DNA from: Flavobacteriaceae bacterium UJ101 | GTDB taxonomy: Bacteria; Bacteroidota; Bacteroidia; Flavobacteriales; UJ101 | Direction: 5' to 3' | NCBI GenBank assembly: GCA_001880285.1 | Contig: CP016269.1 | Coordinates: 806,001 to 870,000, forward strand | DNA: 64,000 bases | Part shown: piece after piece, positions 18,348-24,786 of the stretch | How positions within the stretch are numbered: the first letter of the stretch is position 1 | How the letters are laid out: every line of letters begins with the position of its first letter | Notes under the pieces: model-generated | Told to the model about the DNA's origin: nothing | What the model saw: the letters and a program-made list of their open reading frames with translations, nothing else | Database searches by the model: none | Translations under genes and position numbers: made by a program

Positions 18348-20006
18348 ATGTTAACAAAGTTAGATGTTAAAAATTACGCTTTAATTCAGGATTTACAATT
18401 AAATCTAAATTCTGGTTTCTTAACTATTACTGGGGAAACGGGTGCAGGAAAATCCATTCTTTTAGGTGCTTTGGGTATGATTATAGGAAATCGTGCTGAT
18501 TTAAAGGCTGTTTTGAATAAAGACAAAAAATGTTCTGTAGAAGCTACTTTTGATATTCAAAACTATACACTACACACTTTCTTCGAAGAGTTTGATTTAG
18601 ATTATGAAAATGAAACACTTATCAGAAGAGAAATTTCAGCATCAGGAAAATCAAGAGCTTTTATTAACGACACTCCTGTCTCTTTAACTATTTTACAACA
18701 ATTAGGAAAACGTTTAATCGATATTCATTCACAACATGACACTAGTGATATTATCCAAAAATCTTTTCAATTGGATTTATTGGATCATATTGCTAATCAA
18801 ATGGATTCACGAAAACAATATGAAAAGAAATTTTCAACCTATACACAACTCAATCAAGAACTTTCTTCTTTAAAAGATACATTACAAGAATTAAAAAATA
18901 CGCAAGATTATAATACTTATTTATTGGAAGAGCTTCAAAAGGCACAATTTCAAGAAGGGGAACAACTGTTGTTAGAGGAAGAACTGGAATTATTATCTAA
19001 TGCTGAAGATATTAAATTAAATCTTTCAAAAGCACTACAAATTCATTCAAATGAACCAATAGGTTTGCAAACTACATTAGGTGAATTGAAAAATACGTTA
19101 CAACAAATTGCTTCTTTTGATTCTAAATTTGAAACGTTAATGAAACGTGTTGAAAGTATTTCAATTGAAACAGAAGATATTATAGTTGAAATAGAAAATC
19201 TAAATGAAACGATCGAATACAATCCTACTCGAATCGATGAAATTAACGATCGACTTCAATTACTTTATACTTTACAAAAAAAACATCAAGTTGATACGAT
19301 TACTGATTTACTAAGTATTATGGATCAATTGGCTTCAAAAGCTTCTGACTACACTTCAATTGAAGAAAAAATTGAAAAAAAAGAGCTACAAAAAAAGAAG
19401 CTTTTAAATGAATTAGAAAAGCATGCTGAAACGTTACATCAAGGAAGAGTACAACATGCTAGCCAACTTTGTAAAGCTATTGAAACTATTTTAACGCAAG
19501 TCGAAATGCCTAATGCTCAACTAAAAATGGATATTTTAGCATTAGAAGAAATCACCTCAACTGGAAAAGATGATGTTGAATTACTTTTTAGTGCCAATAA
19601 AGGAAGTTCTTTTAATTCCATTAAAAAAGTAGCTTCAGGAGGAGAACGTTCTCGTTTAATGCTAGCTATAAAAAAAGTAATGGCTGAAAAACAACAACTA
19701 CCTACTTTAATTTTAGATGAAATTGATACAGGTGTCTCTGGGAAAGTAGCGAGTCAAATGGGAGTCGTTATGCAAGAAATGGCACAAAACATCCAAATGA
19801 TTTCGGTAACACATCTTCCACAAATTGCAGCAAAAGGAAATCAACATTTTAAAGTTTTTAAATTAAGTGATCATCAAACGACTCACACACAAGTAAAAGA
19901 GCTAACATCTAACGAACGTGTACAAGAAATTGCTCAAATGATTAGTGGTGATACTATTTCAAGAGCTGCTGAAGCGCAAGCCAACGAACTACTTGGGATT
20001 ATTTAA
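18348..20006 (+). CDS. recN: DNA repair protein RecN
   Basis: A 552-aa SMC-like ATPase for double-strand break repair. Walker A is GETGAGKS (about 31-38), followed by the FINDTPVSL and DIHSQHD segments. A coiled coil spans about 155-400, and the C-terminal lobe has the ABC signature SGGERSR and Walker B LILDEIDTGVSG, then SVTHLPQIAAKGNQHF. Last gene of the bamD operon. No clear intrinsic terminator follows within the next 100 bp. Confidence 0.94.
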   Translation: MLTKLDVKNYALIQDLQLNLNSGFLTITGETGAGKSILLGALGMIIGNRADLKAVLNKDKKCSVEATFDIQNYTLHTFFEEFDLDYENETLIRREISASGKSRAFINDTPVSLTILQQLGKRLIDIHSQHDTSDIIQKSFQLDLLDHIANQMDSRKQYEKKFSTYTQLNQELSSLKDTLQELKNTQDYNTYLLEELQKAQFQEGEQLLLEEELELLSNAEDIKLNLSKALQIHSNEPIGLQTTLGELKNTLQQIASFDSKFETLMKRVESISIETEDIIVEIENLNETIEYNPTRIDEINDRLQLLYTLQKKHQVDTITDLLSIMDQLASKASDYTSIEEKIEKKELQKKKLLNELEKHAETLHQGRVQHASQLCKAIETILTQVEMPNAQLKMDILALEEITSTGKDDVELLFSANKGSSFNSIKKVASGGERSRLMLAIKKVMAEKQQLPTLILDEIDTGVSGKVASQMGVVMQEMAQNIQMISVTHLPQIAAKGNQHFKVFKLSDHQTTHTQVKELTSNERVQEIAQMISGDTISRAAEAQANELLGII

Positions 20007-20367
20007 CCAAAAGTACAACTTTTCATAAGTGTTTCTATAACTTGGTTTGCTGAAATTTTTTATATATTAAGCTTAAACAAAGTGTTAATAATCCGTAATT
20101 GAAATTTTATTAGTATTTCAAAAACATTCCAGTTTACATATAGTAAATTATAGCTTTTTTTAGAACGGCTTCGGCTATGATTAGTGCAGGAATAGGAAAG
20201 TGGAGGATTTCCGATTAAGCACTAAGACAAAGTATTTTGTTTGCTTTTTAATTTTTTCTTGTTTAAAAGTCAAATCAAAATGATTTGACGACCTTATAAA
20301 AATACACTAAACTTTGGATTAAATACTAAAACCCGTATTAATTATAGCCATTGTTGTGCTGCGTTTT
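20007..20367. other. spacer 1: long imperfect hairpin region beside a small-gene cassette
   Basis: No gene is seen. A 15-bp outer stem joins 20173-20187 (GGCTATGATTAGTGC) to 20335-20349 (GTATTAATTATAGCC). It continues past a 3x3 internal loop with C69-A65 of 20169-20165 pairing to 20353-20357. All five non-Watson-Crick pairs are G on the left with T on the right, so the plus strand folds better than the minus strand. A perfect inner hairpin, GTCAAATCA-AAA-TGATTTGAC, lies at 20269-20289. It could be an attC-like site, a structured RNA or a bidirectional terminator region. Confidence 0.5.
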
Positions 20368-20874
20368 TTATTTCTTTTTCTTAAAAGTTCTTTGTCTTCC
20401 TTCTCGTTCAAGAATTATCAACTTGTCTTCCGTGAGCTCTATTACTTCATCCGTAATCACTTCATAGTATTCGCCATTTTCATCCTTACTTGCATGTCCT
20501 TTGTCAATTAGATATTGAGCTGCTGTACCGTACGGTTTTGAATAATAAAGCATCTGAATAATCGCTTTTTTATTTTTGTCATAGTACCATTTTCCTGTGT
20601 CGGTATTCTTAGGAGTAAATTGCTTGGAATAAGTCCCATCAGATTTATAGGTTAACAGAGGCCCTTTTGGAATTTCGTAACTCTTTTTATTCACGCCTGG
20701 AACTGGAACATTGTGCCAAATCGTGTCTATTTTATTTTCTTGAGCATCTCTTAACTCAACAAATTCCCAAGCTCCAATAAGTTCAGTTTTTAATTCTTTT
20801 TTCTTGTCCGACTGTCCAAAAGCAAGGCTTGAAATGAAAATGGTCAAAATGAATAGTAGTCTAATTCTTGTCAT
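20368..20874 (-). CDS. secreted lipocalin-like small protein
   Basis: A 168-aa protein with a signal peptide (LFILTIFISSLAFGQ). The mature part has LIGAWEFVELRD, LLTYKSDGTYSKQF, TGKWYYDKNKKAIIQML and ELTEDKLIILERE, the pattern of lipocalin-like domains found in many small Bacteroidota proteins. Ligand unknown. It is flanked by a related inverted pair, GTTGTGCTGCG on the left (20353-20363) and GCAGTACAAC on the right (about 20894-20903), which suggests it is an accessory gene inserted as a unit. Confidence 0.65.
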   Translation of the reverse strand: MTRIRLLFILTIFISSLAFGQSDKKKELKTELIGAWEFVELRDAQENKIDTIWHNVPVPGVNKKSYEIPKGPLLTYKSDGTYSKQFTPKNTDTGKWYYDKNKKAIIQMLYYSKPYGTAAQYLIDKGHASKDENGEYYEVITDEVIELTEDKLIILEREGRQRTFKKKK

Positions 20875-20884
20875 ATGGTTTAGT

Positions 20885-20970
20885 CTTTTTTATGCAGTAC
20901 AACGTTTTATGTATGGTGCCGTAGCATCCCGAAGGGGGCTATGTACTATACACATTGTTACCCAACGTTT
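20885..20970. repeat. spacer 2: imperfect hairpin between two accessory genes
   Basis: Between the two minus-strand genes the plus strand folds as TGTATGGT (20910-20917) with ACTATACA (20945-20952), GTAGC (20921-20925) with GCTAT (20938-20942), and CCC with GGG around GAA. Both wobble pairs again have G on the left. CAACG lies at both edges. The right edge CATTGTTACCCAACGTTTTTATTT resembles the right edge of spacer 1 (CATTGTT-N6-CGTTTTTTATTT). Confidence 0.5.
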
Positions 20971-21686
20971 TTATTTTTCATTATTATTTCAACTGCTTTT
21001 ACGGCTTCTTTTTGATACTTCGATTTGTTATTCAAAATTTCATTCAGTTCACTTTCGGATTTGGATTGAAATTTCATAACGAATTTCTCAGTCCGATTTT
21101 TTTCTTGAACTTGTTTTAATCCCAAAGCTTCTTTGGAATCAGACTTGTTAATGTACTGAAACATTCTAAACCTATACTTTGTGTTGTCTACAAATGGTTT
21201 GTCATGTAAAAAGTCCACAAGCAGATTAGATATATAATATCTATCTCCATTTTTAAATTCCAAATCCCAATATGCAAGGTCAGAGTTTATCATTTTCCAA
21301 CGCATTGCATTGTCAATCCGATTTTTGTAATAAATCCCTAAATGATAAATTGAAGATTTTACTTCCGTTATTTTATATTGTTTTGATATTCCGTTTTTGA
21401 CAATTCCAATACTATTATTTTTTGTATCAATATTAATTTTGGTATATCTGTTTTCTCTGTAGTAGTTAAGATAAATAATGATATTCGGCAAATTAAATAT
21501 TAAGAAAATTACAGACATTATTTTAACGAATAAGAAGTCCAAAACAAATGGTTCTCCCTTTCTGATATAATAATAAATAGGTGTTATTATTATCGTTCCA
21601 ATAACAAAGTAGATGTTCTCCCTCAAGAGGGTTTTCATCAGTTTGTTTGTATATTCAAAGTTTTTTTTCAAATGTTGGGTAACTAT
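20954..21686. repeat. 17-bp imperfect inverted repeat bracketing the hypothetical membrane gene
   Basis: Left copy 20954-20970 and right copy 21670-21686 match as inverted repeats at 15 of 17 positions, with the exact core GTTACCCAAC (20957-20966) and GTTGGGTAAC (21674-21683). They sit precisely at the two ends of the gene. GTTGGGT fits the integron core-site consensus GTTRRRY. Confidence 0.6.
20958..21671 (-). CDS. hypothetical membrane protein, cassette-like
   Basis: A 237-aa protein I do not recognise. Two transmembrane segments (about residues 20-38 and 48-70) are followed by a soluble domain whose strand pattern (KINIDTKNNSIGIVKNGISKQYKITEVKSSIYHLGIYYKNR) resembles PH-like membrane domains. 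The C-terminus is charged and helical. The annotated start is a TTG; the ATG at 21638 gives 226 aa and may be the real one. Its stop codon lies inside one arm of an inverted repeat that also abuts the TTG. Confidence 0.55.
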   Translation of the reverse strand: MKKNFEYTNKLMKTLLRENIYFVIGTIIITPIYYYIRKGEPFVLDFLFVKIMSVIFLIFNLPNIIIYLNYYRENRYTKINIDTKNNSIGIVKNGISKQYKITEVKSSIYHLGIYYKNRIDNAMRWKMINSDLAYWDLEFKNGDRYYISNLLVDFLHDKPFVDNTKYRFRMFQYINKSDSKEALGLKQVQEKNRTEKFVMKFQSKSESELNEILNNKSKYQKEAVKAVEIIMKNKNVG

Positions 21687-21728
21687 TGTATAAACACAAT
21701 TGCGTTTATTTCAGTTTCAAATATAATG

Positions 21729-22201
21729 TTAATTATCTATTGAATCAAATGGCCTTTCTATTTTAATCAACACACTGTTACATACGTGAGTATATATCTT
21801 AGATTGGTCCCGTTTTCTAACAAATGTATAGCAAATGAATGTCTTAAGGAATGCACTGTTGCGGGACTATTTATTTTGACTTTTATCTTAGCATTTTTAA
21901 AAATAGATCTGATACTTGATGAGCTATATTGATTTCCCTTAGGACTTTCAAATAACCATTTTTTAGGTTTATAAAGTCTATAGTAATTTCTTAATTGGAA
22001 TAATACTTTTAGTGATAAAATAGTTAATCGATCTTTGTTTCCCTTTGATTGTTTTATCCATATTCTCATATTATCTGAATCAATATCTTTTATTTGTAAA
22101 TTAATGCACTCAGATATTCTTAATCCACTACTATAAATAACCATGATAATTGATTTATGTTTCGGATTATTTATGTAGTTCCCCCAATTGTTAGAAAAGA
22201 A
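21729..22201 (-). pseudogene. truncated, frameshifted tyrosine recombinase
   Basis: The intact ORF (21767-22144) matches the catalytic domain of XerC/D-type recombinases: GLRISECINLQIKDID (Arg), SKGNKDRL (Lys) and HSLRHSFAIHLLENGTNLRYI (H-x-x-R). The reading frame extends upstream to 22201 (NNWGNYINNPKHKSII) and then stops, so the N-terminal DNA-binding half is missing. After NLRYI the frame should contain the LGH box; instead IYTHVCNSVLIKIERPFDSIDN, with the catalytic Tyr, continues in another frame to a stop at 21729. A deletion of roughly 40-50 bp between ATATA repeats explains this. Inactive as it stands. Confidence 0.8.
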
Positions 22202-22387
22202 TTAATAGATCAATTAGGGTTTGCATCTTCTTTTTTTACACATATTTATATGAATAATAATCGAACTTACTATTTTTGTTATGATTATGGATTTTGTACA
22301 TTTCTTGAAAAGAATACTAATAAATTATTTATAGTTTATAATAAAGATTATAGAAAGATCATAAAATATAATTCTTTAAAGCATTAA
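22157..22387 (+). CDS. possible fragment of an unknown gene
   Basis: A 76-codon ORF with plausible composition (NNNRTYYFCYDYGFCTFLEKNTNKLFIVYNKDYRKI) but no recognisable family. It overlaps the decayed recombinase on the other strand, so its first third may be an accident and the remainder a remnant of inserted DNA. No clear promoter or ribosome binding site. Confidence 0.2.
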   Translation: MFRIIYVVPPIVRKELIDQLGFASSFFTHIYMNNNRTYYFCYDYGFCTFLEKNTNKLFIVYNKDYRKIIKYNSLKH

Positions 22388-22581
22388 CAGTCAATAATAA
22401 ATAAAATACTCAAGTAAATAATAAAACAGTTCAATTAGAGTATACTTAAATCAAACTATATTTTTACTAGTTCAATCATTATATTTTTTAACTTAAAATG
22501 GACTATAATTATCAAACCATTCAAACTGGACTGTTATAAGAAGCTATCGATATTTAAGAACTTCAACTAAAGATCAAACAT
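22388..22581. other. non-coding AT-rich gap in the accessory region
   Basis: No ORF, RNA gene or strong inverted repeat is seen between the recombinase remnant and the HU terminator. It is likely leftover DNA from past insertions. Confidence 0.3.
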
Positions 22582-22643
22582 AAAAGCCCAAGGGCTTTTA
22601 TTCAAAAGCTCAAGGCGTTTTGAGTCAATCGCCTTGAGCTTTT
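22582..22643 (-). terminator. paired terminator hairpins after the HU-like gene
   Basis: A stem AAAAGCTCAAGGCG (22604-22617) / CGCCTTGAGCTTTT (22630-22643) with a 12-nt loop lies 18 bp past the HU-like stop. A second stem, AAAAGCCC/GGGCTTTT (22582-22599), follows it. Both have A and T tails, so they can act in both directions. Confidence 0.8.
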
Positions 22644-22661
22644 TTCTTCTTGCATTTTATC

Positions 22662-23048
22662 TTAGCTTATTTTCGTATACTTTAATGTTTTAAGCATATT
22701 TTGAGTGGATGCCCCAGGTCTAAAATTAATTTTTGCTTTTTTAATTAAAGCAGGATGAAATTTCTCCTTGGTTTCAGCTCCTTCGCTTGAAAGCGAAAGT
22801 CGAAAACTTCCAAAATCTCCAAAGCGCACAATCTTCCCTTCTGATAAATGCCGGTTCAATAATTTGGTTAAATCATTTAATACGGCTAATACATCCGTAT
22901 CACTCACGGTGGTAGATCCTTCTGCTATTTCAGTAGCTAATTTCTTAAACGTTAATTCTCCTGAACTTTTCGCTTGCGCATAAAATTTTTTAGGAGCTTC
23001 TCGATCTCGTGGATTTGATCGTTCAACTACAGTGTAAGTTGCTGCCAT
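22662..23048 (-). CDS. HU-family DNA-binding protein
   Basis: A 128-aa member of the Bacteroidota HU-like family with an N-terminal extension. The HU/IHF fold is seen in LTFKKLATEIAEGSTTVSDTDVLAVLNDLTKLLNRHLSEGKIVRFGDFGSFRLSLSSEG, then ALIKKAKINFRPGASTQNML. It binds DNA non-specifically and bends it. Genomes of this group carry many copies, often beside mobile DNA. Its upstream region shares a 31-bp sequence with that of the next histidine-kinase gene. Confidence 0.85.
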   Translation of the reverse strand: MAATYTVVERSNPRDREAPKKFYAQAKSSGELTFKKLATEIAEGSTTVSDTDVLAVLNDLTKLLNRHLSEGKIVRFGDFGSFRLSLSSEGAETKEKFHPALIKKAKINFRPGASTQNMLKTLKYTKIS

Positions 23049-23098
23049 TTTTAAATTGTTTTTAAGGTTAATAATTAAGGTTATTTGTACTTTTTAAT

Positions 23099-23129
23099 AA
23101 ATATACTAAAAAAAGTCTTATAATAAAAA
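23099..23129. repeat. 31-bp direct repeat, copy 1
   Basis: AAATATA-C-TAAAAAAAGTCTTATAATAAAAA matches 24612-24642 at 30 of 31 positions (C/A at the eighth base). The copies flank the histidine-kinase gene and lie about 50 bp (HU) and 20 bp (kinase) upstream of two leftward genes. Confidence 0.7.
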
Positions 23130-23194
23130 TGGAAGGCTGTAACATTTTGACTCTGTTTGTCACCTGAATTTGTTTTGGGAATAAGTTCTCGATA

Positions 23195-23216
23195 TGCTCC
23201 GAAAGCTTTCGGAGCA
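23195..23216 (-). terminator. terminator-like palindrome after the histidine-kinase gene
   Basis: Perfect 22-bp palindrome with arms TGCTCCGAAAG and CTTTCGGAGCA, 100 bp past the kinase stop. The same TCGGAGCACTTT edge recurs at 40704-40713, so it may be a dispersed terminator-like repeat of this genome. Confidence 0.55.
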
Positions 23217-23315
23217 CTTTATAAATCATTTCTATTCAAAATGTATAACGAGAACTTGTCAATCCCAACCTGATTGACATAAAAACTGAAATCATATCAT
23301 ATTGCCACTTATTAA

Positions 23316-24590
23316 TTAAGTATCCAAGTCCAATTCTTTATGTTTTTTAACGGGCAAAGATATTGTAAAGGTAGAACCAACATTAATCTCACTTTCAACC
23401 TTAATATTACCATGATGTTTTTCTACAATCCTATTTACAATTGACATACCCAGTCCAGTCCCATTATATTTTCTTGATGAATGAAGTCTTTTGAATGGTT
23501 TAAAAATAATTTTAATATCACTTTCCTTCATACCAATTCCATTGTCTTTTACTATTATAATGTTGTATTCAGAGTTCTTAATTTGACTAATCTCAATAGT
23601 CGGTTGATGGTTTTGATCAATAGGTTGAAATTTTATTGAATTAGATATCAGGTTTTGAAATAAATGATAAAGTGAATTTTTATCTCCATAAACTAATCCT
23701 AAATTATTTTTAATAAATTGAATGTTCTGTTTTTTTATATCGAAATGAAAATTTGATATTAAACTATTAATTTGATCTTCAAAATTGAATTCACTAAAAG
23801 TTAATTCACTATTACTAATTTTTGAATGATATAAAAGATTATTTATTAAGTTATTCATATCAGCTACTCCTTGAATAATATAATCTAAATTCTCTTTATC
23901 TTCTTTTTTAGTAGTATCTAAATTTTGTTGTAACAGTTCCGAAAATCCATCTATTGCTCTCAATGGGGCTTTCAAATCGTGGCCCATCATGTTATTGAAT
24001 AATATAAGCTCTTTATTTTGATCTTTTAATTTTTCAAGTAATTTTCCTTTTTCAATATTTGAAGTTCGTAAAGCAGAATGTAACCGTTCCAGTAGATCAT
24101 TTAAAAAGAAACAACAGATAAAAGCCGGAACAGTTAAACTTGTATATTGTATAATGTTACTCCAATCATCTAAATTATTCCCTATATATACTAGTACGGA
24201 TAGTATCATATAATAGATTCTTATAGACCTATGATTAAGTGTAAAGATTGCTACAATAGGAACAATAGATAAATATAATATTCCCGTGACTTTTAATTCA
24301 TGATAAAAAGATAAACCCGCAAGAAAAATAGAATAATGAAGTATTAGAAAAAATGCAAAATTGTGTAACCTCTTAAAACAGATTACAAATGAAATTCCAA
24401 CAAGAAACAACAGTCCAAAATTTACCGATGCTAAATAAAATTCCCCCCTCAATAATCGGACAAATAGTAAGATCATTATGGAGATAAATACAGCGGCATG
24501 AATTAAGTTGATAATTTGCTTTCGAGTTTTGATTAGGGTATCATCTTTCGTTTCTAATCCAATATTTTTTATTCTATTATAAAGCGTCAT
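23316..24590 (-). CDS. membrane sensor histidine kinase (orphan)
   Basis: A 424-aa kinase with about six membrane helices in residues 28-165 and no obvious periplasmic domain. A short coiled segment precedes the dimerisation domain with phospho-acceptor His204 in NNMMGHDLKAPLRAIDGF. The ATPase domain shows the N box (YHLFQNLISNSIKF), G1 (VKDNGIGM), F (IFKPFKRLH) and G2 (GTGLGMSIVNRIVEKHHG) motifs. No response regulator is adjacent. It is flanked by the 31-bp direct repeat and lies in the accessory region, hinting at acquisition. Confidence 0.88.
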   Translation of the reverse strand: MTLYNRIKNIGLETKDDTLIKTRKQIINLIHAAVFISIMILLFVRLLRGEFYLASVNFGLLFLVGISFVICFKRLHNFAFFLILHYSIFLAGLSFYHELKVTGILYLSIVPIVAIFTLNHRSIRIYYMILSVLVYIGNNLDDWSNIIQYTSLTVPAFICCFFLNDLLERLHSALRTSNIEKGKLLEKLKDQNKELILFNNMMGHDLKAPLRAIDGFSELLQQNLDTTKKEDKENLDYIIQGVADMNNLINNLLYHSKISNSELTFSEFNFEDQINSLISNFHFDIKKQNIQFIKNNLGLVYGDKNSLYHLFQNLISNSIKFQPIDQNHQPTIEISQIKNSEYNIIIVKDNGIGMKESDIKIIFKPFKRLHSSRKYNGTGLGMSIVNRIVEKHHGNIKVESEINVGSTFTISLPVKKHKELDLDT

Positions 24591-24611
24591 TTTTTACTTG
24601 TATTTCTTATT

Positions 24612-24642
24612 AAATATAATAAAAAAAGTCTTATAATAAAAA
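24612..24642. repeat. 31-bp direct repeat, copy 2
   Basis: Second copy of the repeat at 23099-23129, differing at one base. It lies 22 bp upstream of the kinase start. With copy 1 it delimits a 1.5-kb segment containing only the kinase gene and its terminator. Confidence 0.7.
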
Positions 24643-24786
24643 CGAAAAAGGTATTACTATCCTTTATTAATCAGAACTTTAGACATTAAAATACGTTTAA
24701 TATAACAATTCCTAATAATAGCAAAAAACCCAGTACCTTTTTATATAAGATACTGAGCTTTATATACTATATTATAATTAAAAAAT

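Noticed and set aside
21767-22144. Intact recombinase ORF
   Set aside because: It lacks the N-terminal half, the LGH box and the in-frame catalytic Tyr, so I call it a pseudogene.
22662-23048. HU-like gene as evidence of a prophage
   Set aside because: This HU family is abundant in Bacteroidota chromosomes; there are no phage structural genes nearby.
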